Shown here: piece by piece, positions 13,926 to 20,135 of the stretch
Layout: the number at the start of each line of letters is the position of its first letter
How positions within the stretch are numbered: position 1 is the stretch's first letter
Assembly (NCBI GenBank): GCA_025456385.1
Contig: JALOKS010000021.1
Coordinates: forward strand, 1-20,135
Length of the DNA stretch: 20,135 nucleotides
Origin: Thermoanaerobaculales bacterium
GTDB taxonomy: Bacteria; Acidobacteriota; Thermoanaerobaculia; Thermoanaerobaculales; Sulfomarinibacteraceae
Reading direction: 5' to 3'
Notes under the pieces: model-generated
What the model saw: the letters and a program-made list of their open reading frames with translations, nothing else
What the model was told of the DNA's origin: nothing
Databases searched by the model: none
Program-made: the position numbers and the translations under genes

Positions 13926-15281
13926 ATGACTGAAACCCCCGACGACCGCGAGCTGATCACCGAGCTGCTCACCCTCCTGCGTGGCGGCGAGGAGGAGGCT
14001 CTCCGCATCTTCCTCCGTCTCGCGCGCACCGAGGACGTCGCCGAGTGGCTGCACACCCTCGGCGCCGAGGACCGCCAGCGCATCCTGGTCGCGCTCGACC
14101 ACGAGGCGGCGGGGGCGGTTCTGACCGACCTCACGGCCTCGATTCGCTCCGAGCTCGTCGATGAGATCGGGCCCGAGCGCCTCGCCCGCATCGCCGAAAC
14201 CCTGCCGGCCGACGAGGCGGCCGACCTGATCGGAGAGCTGCAGCCGCACGAGACCGAGCAGGTGCTCTCGCACATCGCGGACGAGGACGAGGCGGTGCTG
14301 CGCGGCCTCCTCGCCTACCCCGAGGACACGGCCGGCGGCATCATGACCCCCGAGGTCGTGGCCCTGAAGCCCGAGGAGACGGTCGACGACGCCATCCGTT
14401 TCCTCCGCAGCGCCGGCGAGGAGATCCCGATCTCGGCGGTCTACGTGGTCGACGACGAGCGCCACCTGCTCGGCTTCGTCCGTCTCCGCCGGATGGTCAC
14501 GGCACGCCCCGCGGCCCGCCTCGGGGACATCATGTCCACCGACGTGATCTCGGTGCCGGTTGACACCGACCAGGAAGAGGTCGCCGACCTCGTTGACAAG
14601 TACAGCTTCCTGGCCGTGCCGGTGGTCGACGCCGAGCACCGGCTCCTCGGCGTGGTCACGGTCGACGACGTCATCGACGTCATCGAGGAGGAGACGACCG
14701 AGGACATCTACAAGATGGCGGGCTCGTCCGCCGAGGAGGAGGAGTCCGAGTCGGTCCTCCACGTCGTCCGCCACCGCCTGCCGTGGCTCCTCGTGTGCCT
14801 GATCGGGACCCAGCTCTCATCGCTCGTGCTGGCCCTCGCCTCACGGGACATCGGCCTCTACGCGCAGCTCTCGATCTTCACGGCCGCCATCATGGCGATG
14901 GCCGGAAACACCTCGCTGCAGTCGTCCACGACCACCGTCCGCCGGCTCGCCCTCGACACGCTTCCGAGGTCGCGCTTCGTCCGCCATGTCCTCCGCGAGA
15001 CCACCGTGGCTCTCCTCATGGGGCTGGTCTGCGGCGGCGCGGCGTCCCTGCTCGCCCTCGTGTTCCACCACAACCCGATGATCGGTCTCGCCCTCGGTCC
15101 GGCGATGGCGATCGGCATGGCAGCCGCCAGCCTCCTCGGCGCGGCGATGCCGATGGTGCTCGATCTCGTGAGCGTCGACCCCGCGGTTGCCTCCGGACCG
15201 CTCGTGTCGACGATCAACGATTCCCTCGCCCTCACCCTGTACTTCGGCGTCGCCACCGCGATCCTGGTCCTAGTGGGATGA
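13926..15281 (+). CDS. mgtE: Magnesium transporter MgtE
   Basis: 451-residue dimeric Mg2+ channel/transporter in the inner membrane. An N-terminal MgtE_N superhelical domain (~20-130, LPADEAADLIGELQPHETEQVLSHI) is followed by the hinge YPEDTAGGIMTPEVVAL, two CBS domains (~140-260), the connecting plug-helix region and five hydrophobic segments from ~285. The pore signatures are MAGNTSLQSSTTTVRRLAL (325-343) and SVDPAVASGPLVSTINDSLALTLYFG (416-441), with Asp418 equivalent to the pore Mg2+-binding Asp. The usual GGNAGxQ is AGNTSLQ here, a modest deviation. Acidic CBS and N-domain faces are consistent with Mg2+-dependent gating. The ATG follows GGGAG. It is convergent with the EAL gene; 163 bp separate them. 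Confidence 0.95.
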   Translation: MTETPDDRELITELLTLLRGGEEEALRIFLRLARTEDVAEWLHTLGAEDRQRILVALDHEAAGAVLTDLTASIRSELVDEIGPERLARIAETLPADEAADLIGELQPHETEQVLSHIADEDEAVLRGLLAYPEDTAGGIMTPEVVALKPEETVDDAIRFLRSAGEEIPISAVYVVDDERHLLGFVRLRRMVTARPAARLGDIMSTDVISVPVDTDQEEVADLVDKYSFLAVPVVDAEHRLLGVVTVDDVIDVIEEETTEDIYKMAGSSAEEEESESVLHVVRHRLPWLLVCLIGTQLSSLVLALASRDIGLYAQLSIFTAAIMAMAGNTSLQSSTTTVRRLALDTLPRSRFVRHVLRETTVALLMGLVCGGAASLLALVFHHNPMIGLALGPAMAIGMAAASLLGAAMPMVLDLVSVDPAVASGPLVSTINDSLALTLYFGVATAILVLVG

Positions 15282-15414
15282 CGGCCGGAGGCGCTGCGCC
15301 GTCTCGCATCCCGGATCGCCGACTCTAGGCTGGCCGGCGGAAGTCCGATGACCGTGCGGCCCGACGGCCGACCGGCTGCCGCTGCGGCCCAGCCCGAACG
15401 GGTGGGTGGCAAGA

Positions 15415-15429
15415 CGAAATCCGAAATGG
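15415..15429 (-). repeat. Remnant heptamer repeat (TTTCGGA TTTCG) in the mgtE/EAL convergent gap
   Basis: On the minus strand this reads CCATTTCGGATTTCG: one complete TTTCGGA unit and the first five bases of a second, 16 bp past the ancestral stop of the EAL gene. It matches the heptamer arrays at 4851-4878 and 5730-5769 in unit and in position just after a stop codon. The rest of the 15282-15444 gap is GC-rich with small inverted repeats but no convincing terminator. Confidence 0.5.
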
Positions 15430-15444
15430 AACCCGGGCTGGGCC

Positions 15445-16718
15445 CTACGCCGGCTTCGGGTATCCGAAGAAGTAGCCCTGCTGGAGCTCGATGCCGAGCT
15501 CGCGGAGCACCTCGACCTCGTCCTGCGTCTCGACCCCTTCGGCGATCACGACCGAGCGGCTGTCGCGAGCGAAGCCGGTGGAGCGAAGCCGGTGATCGCC
15601 GATACCAGGTTCCTCTTGATCGGCTCCACCGCCAGGTCCCGCACCAGCATCTTGTCGAGCTTGATGAAGTCGGGCTGCAGCTCGGCCAGGACGTGGAGTG
15701 CACTGTAGCCTGTTCCCATGTCATCGATGGCGATCCTGAAGCCGCGCTGGCGCAGCTCGGAGATCCTCTCGCGCAGGCGGTGCGCGCTTTCGGCGTAGGT
15801 CCGCTCCGTGATCTCCAGGACGCAGAACGCCGGGGAACGGCCGGCCTCGATGACGCGGCTCGTCAGGCCCCTGGCCTCGGACTCGATGTGCTCGAGGCCG
15901 AGCACCGAGAGGTTGAGGAAGAGGGTCGCGCCCTCCGGCAGTCGGGCCGCGCTCGCGAGAGCGCACTCGAGGCACAGCAGCTCCACCTCGCCGAGAAGAC
16001 CCTCCCGCTCGGTGAAGCCGAACAGGTTCTCCGCCGACTCGAGGTAGCTTCCGGACGGACCCCGGCTGAGGGCCTCGAAGCCGATGACCTCGTTCCCGGG
16101 CAGGCGGACGATGGGCTGGAAGAGCGTACGGATCGAGCGGTCACGCAGGATGCGGCGGACCTCGTCGAGCCGCGCCTGGTCGAGCGCCTCGCCCCGGCGG
16201 TGGAAGTCCTGCCGCGCCTCGAGGATGCCGTTGTAGATCGTGCGCTCGACCCGGAGCGCCGGCCGCATGGTGATCACGCCCTGACCGACGCGCACGGAGA
16301 CCTTCTCGCTGTCGCCGCTCTCGTCGACGATCGCGATGCCCTCGACCAGGGCATCGTGGAGCCTGCCGGCCTCGAAACGGTCGTTCAGGATCACCAGGAA
16401 GACGTCGCCGCGGACGTGCTCCTGACAGAGGATGCTGTTCTGGGCGGCGGCCTCCAACAACCCGCTGAGATGGCGCGCCACGTTCTTCAGGATCGCGTCG
16501 TAGCGCTCCCAGCCGACGATCCGCTCGAGGTTCTGCTCGTGCTCGATGCGCACCAGCAGCACCTGCAGGACTCCGCGCTCGTCCAGCATCCGCCGCACGC
16601 GGTCGAGCACGACCGGCAGGGTCGGCAGCAGGGTCACCGGATCGAAGAGGCTCGCGCGGTACTGCAGGATCCTGGTCCGCAGCTCGACCGGATCGCTGGT
16701 GTCGATGCCGTTAGCCAC
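15445..16718 (-). pseudogene. Degenerate-GGDEF/EAL c-di-GMP phosphodiesterase, frameshifted by a 14-bp duplication
   Basis: A two-domain c-di-GMP protein beginning at a GTG (16716-16718) that overlaps the receiver gene by 8 bp. Residues ~25-175 are a degenerate GGDEF-like domain (RGDVF at 103-107 in place of GGDEF, so no cyclase activity expected). Residues ~190 on are an EAL domain with FEALSRGP (EAL 215-217), LFLNLS, VLEITER, IAIDDMGTGYSAL (Asp332/Asp333) and DFIKLD (Lys353). After Phe378 the frame breaks and translation stops at 15546-15548, a 390-residue product. The other frame encodes the expected remainder ARDSRSVVIAEGVETQDEVE...QQGYFFGYPKPA, ending at TAG 15445-15447. Removing one copy of the 14-bp repeat at 15568-15595 restores a 419-residue protein. 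As it stands it lacks the catalytic AEGVE glutamate. It may be a pseudogene, a phase-variable gene or an assembly error. Confidence 0.85.
15568..15595. repeat. 14-bp tandem duplication that breaks the EAL reading frame
   Basis: AGCGAAGCCGGTGG (15568-15581) is followed directly by AGCGAAGCCGGTGA (15582-15595): 13 identical bases with a 14-bp period. Fourteen is not a multiple of three, so the second copy shifts the EAL gene from the ...SAITGF frame out of ARDSRSVVIAEGVET. Deleting one copy recovers an uninterrupted EAL domain. Confidence 0.9.
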
Positions 16719-17097
16719 GCGCGCCGCCGCGCGATGTCTCGAGCAGCTGCCGCACCTGCCGCACCAGCTCACGTGGGGAAAAAGGCTTGCAGATGTAGGC
16801 GTTTGCCCCGAGCTGCAGCGTGCCGAGCTGGTCCTGATGGCCGCTGCGGGCGCTGACGACCAGCACCGGCACCCGAGCACCCTTGGGATCGAGGCGCAGC
16901 AGCTTGAGCAGCTCCATGCCGTCGAGGTCCGGCATCATCAGGTCGAGGAGGACGAGGTCCGGCGGATCGGTCAGGAGCCGCGCAAGTGCCGAACGGCCGT
17001 CGGTGTCGGTGGCGACCTCGAATCCGTCCGCCTTGAGGATGGTGGCCAGCAGATCCACCATGTCCGGCTCGTCATCGACCACGAAGATCCGCGCCAT
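16711..17097 (-). CDS. Single-domain response regulator (receiver only)
   Basis: 128-residue CheY-like receiver without an output domain. The acidic pocket is Asp8-Asp9 (VVDDEP), the phospho-acceptor is Asp52 (LVLLDLMMPDLDG), with Ser82 (VLVVSAR), Tyr101 and Lys104 (YICKPFSP) completing the switch set. All key residues are present, so it should be phosphorylated, most likely by the kinase encoded just upstream. Its ATG shares one base with the kinase stop codon (TGATG). Its stop overlaps the GTG of the EAL gene by 8 bp, so the three genes are translationally linked. The lack of an output domain suggests signalling by protein interaction, possibly with the EAL protein; that link is inference from context. 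Confidence 0.95.
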   Translation of the reverse strand: MARIFVVDDEPDMVDLLATILKADGFEVATDTDGRSALARLLTDPPDLVLLDLMMPDLDGMELLKLLRLDPKGARVPVLVVSARSGHQDQLGTLQLGANAYICKPFSPRELVRQVRQLLETSRGGARG

Positions 17098-18692
17098 CAA
17101 ACCTCCCCAGGCGCCGGTCTCCTGGCGCGCGTACCGTCCAGTCTAACAGAGCTGCGCGTGGCGCCCGCAGGCGCGCGCGTCGCCTCGCCGCACGGCAGCC
17201 ACACGAACAGAGTCGAGCCCACCCCGACCTCGCTTTCGGCCCACACCGCGCCGCTGTGGGCCTCGACGATGCTCCGCACCAGGGACAGGCCGAGGCCCAT
17301 GCCGCCGTAGCGGCGACGCGAGCTCGGATCGACCTGGTAGAAGCGGTCGAAGATCCGTACCAGCTCGGAGGGCGGAACGCCGACGCCGGTGTCCTGGATC
17401 TGCACCAGCACGCCGTCGCGGCCGTCGTGGCTGCAGGGCTCGACCATGACGAGGACGTTTCCGCCACCGGGCGTGAACTTCACCGCGTTGTCGAGCAGAT
17501 TGAAGAACACCCGTTCCATCTGCTCGATATTCAGCTGCAGCTGCGGCAGGCCACGCTCGATCCGGGCCGCCACCTCGATTCCGGTCTCCTCGAGCCGCGG
17601 GCGAAAGGACTCGACAACGCTTTCGAGCAGAGCGCCGAGGTCCACCTCTTCGCGGGCCGCATCGAGGGTCGTGAAGCGATCGAAGCGGGAGAGCTGCACG
17701 AGCTCCTCGACCCGGAGTGAGAGGCGCTGGACGTTCTTCCTGCAGATCATCGCGGCACGGTGGGCCTGCTCGGAGATCGCGCCCAGCTCGCCGTCGGTCA
17801 TCAGCTCGAGGTACCCGCGCAGGGCGGTGAGCGGGGTCTTCAGCTCGTGCGACACGTTGGCGACGAGGTCGGCCTTGGTCTGGTCCAGGGTCTCGAGCTC
17901 GCGGTTGGCCTCCCGCAAGCGTTCGATGGTCGCCAGGAGCTCGACGGCCATGGCATTGAAGGCCTCCGACAGCTCCTCGATCTCGTCCCTGGAGTTGACC
18001 GTCACCCGCTCCCGCAGGTGGCCCTCCTGAATCCGCCGCACGCCTTCGCGCAGGCGCTCGACGTCGCGGGTGATGCCGCTCGCCAGCGTCATGGAGACCC
18101 ACTGGGTGAGCCCGAGCCCGAGGGCCAGCACGAGGGCCGACAGCCACAGCGAGTTCCGCAGCTCGCGGTCCACGTTGGCGTAGGAGAAGGTCCCGACGAG
18201 TGAGAAGTGGTGGGCGCCCCACTGGTTGACCACCGGCGCCACGACGCGGTAGACCCGACTGCCGCTCGCTTCGACAACAGCGCCCGCGCTCGGTTCGAGG
18301 CCCGCAACCGCTCGGAGCAGGTTCCGATCGTCGATGGTCGGCGCGTCGACCCCGTCGCCGAAGGCGAACACGTTGCCCCCCTCGGCCCGCAGCACGAGGC
18401 TGCCCCGCACGTCGACAACCTCGAGCCGGACCACGTCCGGGTTGAGCTCCCGGAGCTGGGACACACGCTGATCGAGCACGCTCTTGCCCGAGGTGCCGAG
18501 GAAGGTGATCAGCGTCACCAGCGGCTCGCTGGCGAGCGCCGCATAGGTTCGGGCGGAGCTCTCCATGTTGCGGCGAACCGCCTGGTGGCGAAACACCACC
18601 AGCACCAGAACGCTCGTGATCAGACTGACCACCACCGCGAACGCGATGTGACGCGCCACCCGGTTCTGCAGCCTGAAGCGCCGCGAGATCAA
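17097..18692 (-). CDS. Membrane sensor histidine kinase (HAMP-HisKA-HATPase)
   Basis: 531-residue two-component kinase. Membrane helices at ~14-35 and ~181-203 flank an extracytoplasmic sensor of about 145 residues with no recognised ligand motif. A HAMP domain (~204-258), short coiled coil and HisKA domain follow: ANVSHELKTPLTALRGYLELM with phospho-accepting His282. The HATPase domain has the N box NLLDNAVKFTP (398-408), G1 DTGVGVP (434-440), F box IFDRFYQVD (447-455) and G2 GGMGLGLSLV (463-472). All catalytic motifs are intact. The chosen start is TTG at 18690-18692 with GGAGG 11 bases upstream; a GTG at 18657-18659 (residue 12) is an alternative that keeps both membrane helices. It is 63 bp downstream of yicC and overlaps the receiver gene by one base, forming a cognate pair. 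Confidence 0.95.
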   Translation of the reverse strand: MISRRFRLQNRVARHIAFAVVVSLITSVLVLVVFRHQAVRRNMESSARTYAALASEPLVTLITFLGTSGKSVLDQRVSQLRELNPDVVRLEVVDVRGSLVLRAEGGNVFAFGDGVDAPTIDDRNLLRAVAGLEPSAGAVVEASGSRVYRVVAPVVNQWGAHHFSLVGTFSYANVDRELRNSLWLSALVLALGLGLTQWVSMTLASGITRDVERLREGVRRIQEGHLRERVTVNSRDEIEELSEAFNAMAVELLATIERLREANRELETLDQTKADLVANVSHELKTPLTALRGYLELMTDGELGAISEQAHRAAMICRKNVQRLSLRVEELVQLSRFDRFTTLDAAREEVDLGALLESVVESFRPRLEETGIEVAARIERGLPQLQLNIEQMERVFFNLLDNAVKFTPGGGNVLVMVEPCSHDGRDGVLVQIQDTGVGVPPSELVRIFDRFYQVDPSSRRRYGGMGLGLSLVRSIVEAHSGAVWAESEVGVGSTLFVWLPCGEATRAPAGATRSSVRLDGTRARRPAPGEV

Positions 18693-18755
18693 CGCCCGAT
18701 CATCCTCCGATTCATCCTACCGCCGATCCTCGCGGTTGGTTGGCCGCGGCGCCGG

Positions 18756-19646
18756 TCACTCCAGATTCTGGACCTGCTCGCGAACCCTTTCCGCCGCCGA
18801 CTTGGCGTCGACGAGGCGGTCGGCGACCCCCAGCTCGCGGCATTTCGAGCCCAGGGTGTTGAGCTCACGATGGATCTCCTGGCAGAGGAAGTCCAGGGTC
18901 CGTCCCACCGCACCGCCGCCCCTGACGCGGGCGTCGAAGGAGTCGAGATGCGCCCGCAGGCGCACGATCTCCTCGGCGACATCGGCCCGGTCGGCAAGGA
19001 CCGCCCCCTCCTGGGCGATCCGCGCCTGGTCGACCACCGAGCCGAGCAGCGCGGTGATGCGCTCCGTCGCACGCTCCATCAACGCCCGCCGGTGCTCGGC
19101 GATCTGCGGTTCGAACCAGTCGACGAAGGAGCGAACCTCCCCCAGCTCGGCGGCGACCTGGCGGGCGATCTGCTCACCCTCGGTCCGCCGCATCGCGAGG
19201 GCCGCGGCGACCGCCTCCGCCGTGACCGCGCGCAGGCGCTCGGTCTCGGATGGATCGAGGAGGGTCTCGGGCATCGTCACCGTCACCAGACCGGGCACCG
19301 CCAGGACCTCGCCGATGGTCACCTTCGCTGCGACGCCCTCAGGCAGCGGGATCGCCGCCAGCTGCTCGACGACCCTCGCGATCTGGGCCGCGTCCAGGCT
19401 CACCTGGGGACCGGAGCCCTGCCCATGCTCCACCGCCACCTGCACCGTCACCCGGCCGCGCTCGAAGCTCTTCTCGACGACCGCGCGGACGACCGACTCG
19501 ATCTCGGGCACCTCGTCGCGGAGGTTGGTCCGCACCTGGGTGTCGAGGTACCGGTGGTTGACCGAGCGCACCACCACCGCCACGGCCAGGCGCTCGGAGA
19601 GGCGGCCGCGCGCGCGCCCGAAGCCCGTCATGCTCACCACGTTCAT
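18756..19646 (-). CDS. YicC family endoribonuclease
   Basis: 296-residue protein of the YicC family, whose E. coli member is an endoribonuclease involved in RNA turnover. The N-terminus SMTGFGRARG (5-14) is diagnostic, followed by VVRSVNHRYLDTQVRTNLRDEVPEIE (25-50). The C-terminal DUF1732 block reads ADVAEEIVRLRAHLDSFDARVRGGGAVGRTLDFLCQEIHRELNTLGSK, including the conserved Glu/His-rich LCQEIHRE site. The length is normal. The ATG lies in an ATGA overlap (19643-19646) with the stop of the upstream crotonase-like gene, so the two are co-translated. In many bacteria yicC precedes gmk and rpoZ; here a sensor kinase follows instead. Confidence 0.95.
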   Translation of the reverse strand: MNVVSMTGFGRARGRLSERLAVAVVVRSVNHRYLDTQVRTNLRDEVPEIESVVRAVVEKSFERGRVTVQVAVEHGQGSGPQVSLDAAQIARVVEQLAAIPLPEGVAAKVTIGEVLAVPGLVTVTMPETLLDPSETERLRAVTAEAVAAALAMRRTEGEQIARQVAAELGEVRSFVDWFEPQIAEHRRALMERATERITALLGSVVDQARIAQEGAVLADRADVAEEIVRLRAHLDSFDARVRGGGAVGRTLDFLCQEIHRELNTLGSKCRELGVADRLVDAKSAAERVREQVQNLE

Positions 19647-20135
19647 GCCAGCTCCTTTTCGAACTGCGGCTCCCTCCTGCCGAGGAAGGCACGCGCCCCT
19701 TCACCGGGATCGCCGGCGGCGAACACGAGGCGAAAGGACGCCGACTCGAGGGCGAGACCCGCCGCCCCCCGCGCCGCAGCGCGCCCGAGGTCGCGCGCGG
19801 CCGTGAGCGCGCCCGTCGAGACGCCGCCAGGAAGCGGCGGCGGTGCGCCGTGGGGCACGATCGAATGCGCGAGCCCCAGGGCAACGGCCTCCGCCGCCGG
19901 CACCGCGTCGGGCTCGAGAAGTCCGCGCGCGAGCGCGGCGCGCCCGGCCCGGCCCAGGGCCCAGATGACGCCCGCGGCCGGCGGACCGGGAACGGCCGAG
20001 AGCTCGAGCACGGCGGTCGGTCGGAGGTACACGAGATCGGCGCACAGGGCGACCTCGAGGGCGGGCGACGCCAGACGGCCGTCGACGAGCGCCGCCGTCG
20101 CGGCGCGGCTCCGCGTCCACCGCTCGACCAACGGC
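19643..20135 (-). CDS. Crotonase-fold (enoyl-CoA hydratase/isomerase-like) protein, 5' end beyond window
   Basis: At least 162 C-terminal residues are visible; the frame is open to the right edge and ~80-90 N-terminal residues are probably missing. Similarity to the crotonase superfamily comes from LASPALEVALCADLVYL (usual form: GGGLELALACDL), then GVIWALGRAGRAALARGLLEPDAVPAAEAVALGLAHSIVP (usual: ...LVGRARAAELLLTGR...AEEALRLGLVNRVVP), and the C-terminal DPGEGARAFLGRREPQF (usual: EGVAAFLEKRKPVF). The glycines of the oxyanion-hole stretch are replaced (SPAL) and the second conserved Gly and catalytic Glu positions (VPGPPAAGVIWAL) are also unusual, so standard hydratase activity is doubtful. It overlaps yicC by 4 bp. 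Composition is very GC- and Ala/Arg-rich but similar in codon use to its neighbours. Confidence 0.75.
   Translation of the reverse strand, partial: PLVERWTRSRAATAALVDGRLASPALEVALCADLVYLRPTAVLELSAVPGPPAAGVIWALGRAGRAALARGLLEPDAVPAAEAVALGLAHSIVPHGAPPPLPGGVSTGALTAARDLGRAAARGAAGLALESASFRLVFAAGDPGEGARAFLGRREPQFEKELA

Overview
This window comes from a high-GC bacterial chromosome (G+C clearly above 60% by eye, with strong G/C preference at third codon positions). It is densely packed with core and signalling genes and shows no plasmid, phage or insertion-sequence hallmarks. Lipoprotein signal peptides, a PilT-type pilus motor, an HDIG-7TM/PgpH-like phosphodiesterase and a PhoH-YbeY-CorC-Era gene string suggest a didermic bacterium. 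An Acidobacteriota-like lineage is my best guess, from the style of the proteins only; there is no rRNA here to test it.

Layout. (1) Positions 1-3411, minus strand: a membrane-anchored GAF-GGDEF diguanylate cyclase cut by the left edge, a phytase-like beta-propeller lipoprotein, and mtnA (methionine salvage), the last two overlapping by 11 bp. (2) 3435-4911, plus strand: a promoter, then a lipoprotein with a helical middle and a C-terminal TlpA-like thioredoxin domain. Its reading frame is crossed by a TGA exactly at the first Cys of the CxxC site (UGGC), followed at once by a strong bacterial SECIS-like hairpin. I annotate 3512-4846 as one selenoprotein of 444 residues, although ordinary gene calling splits it into two ORFs. 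A perfect 11-bp-stem terminator closes the unit. (3) 5014-5720: arfB (ribosome rescue) converging on a small monothiol glutaredoxin-like protein. (4) 5770-12232, minus strand: a tightly overlapping operon reading MMAB/PduO-type adenosyltransferase, phoH, pgpH-like HD phosphodiesterase, ybeY, CorC/TlyC-like CBS protein, era. (5) 12379-15281, plus strand: a PilT-family ATPase with an unusual ~100-residue coiled-coil tail, then mgtE. (6) 15445-20135, minus strand: a partial crotonase-like gene, yicC, a HAMP sensor kinase, a single-domain receiver, and a degenerate-GGDEF/EAL gene broken near its 3' end by a 14-bp tandem duplication.

How the parts fit. Two c-di-GMP proteins (one likely synthase, one damaged phosphodiesterase/effector), a likely c-di-AMP phosphodiesterase and a two-component pair make the window rich in nucleotide second-messenger signalling, and the PilT motor is a plausible downstream target. 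YbeY, PhoH, Era, YicC and ArfB concern ribosome maturation, RNA turnover and ribosome rescue. A degenerate heptamer, TTTCGRA, repeated in tandem lies just after the stop codons of the selenoprotein gene, era and (ancestrally) the EAL gene.

The most notable object is the predicted envelope selenoprotein at 3512-4846. Next are the duplication that breaks the EAL gene, the coiled-coil PilT and the stop-codon-associated heptamer repeats. There is no stretch over 300 bp without a gene.
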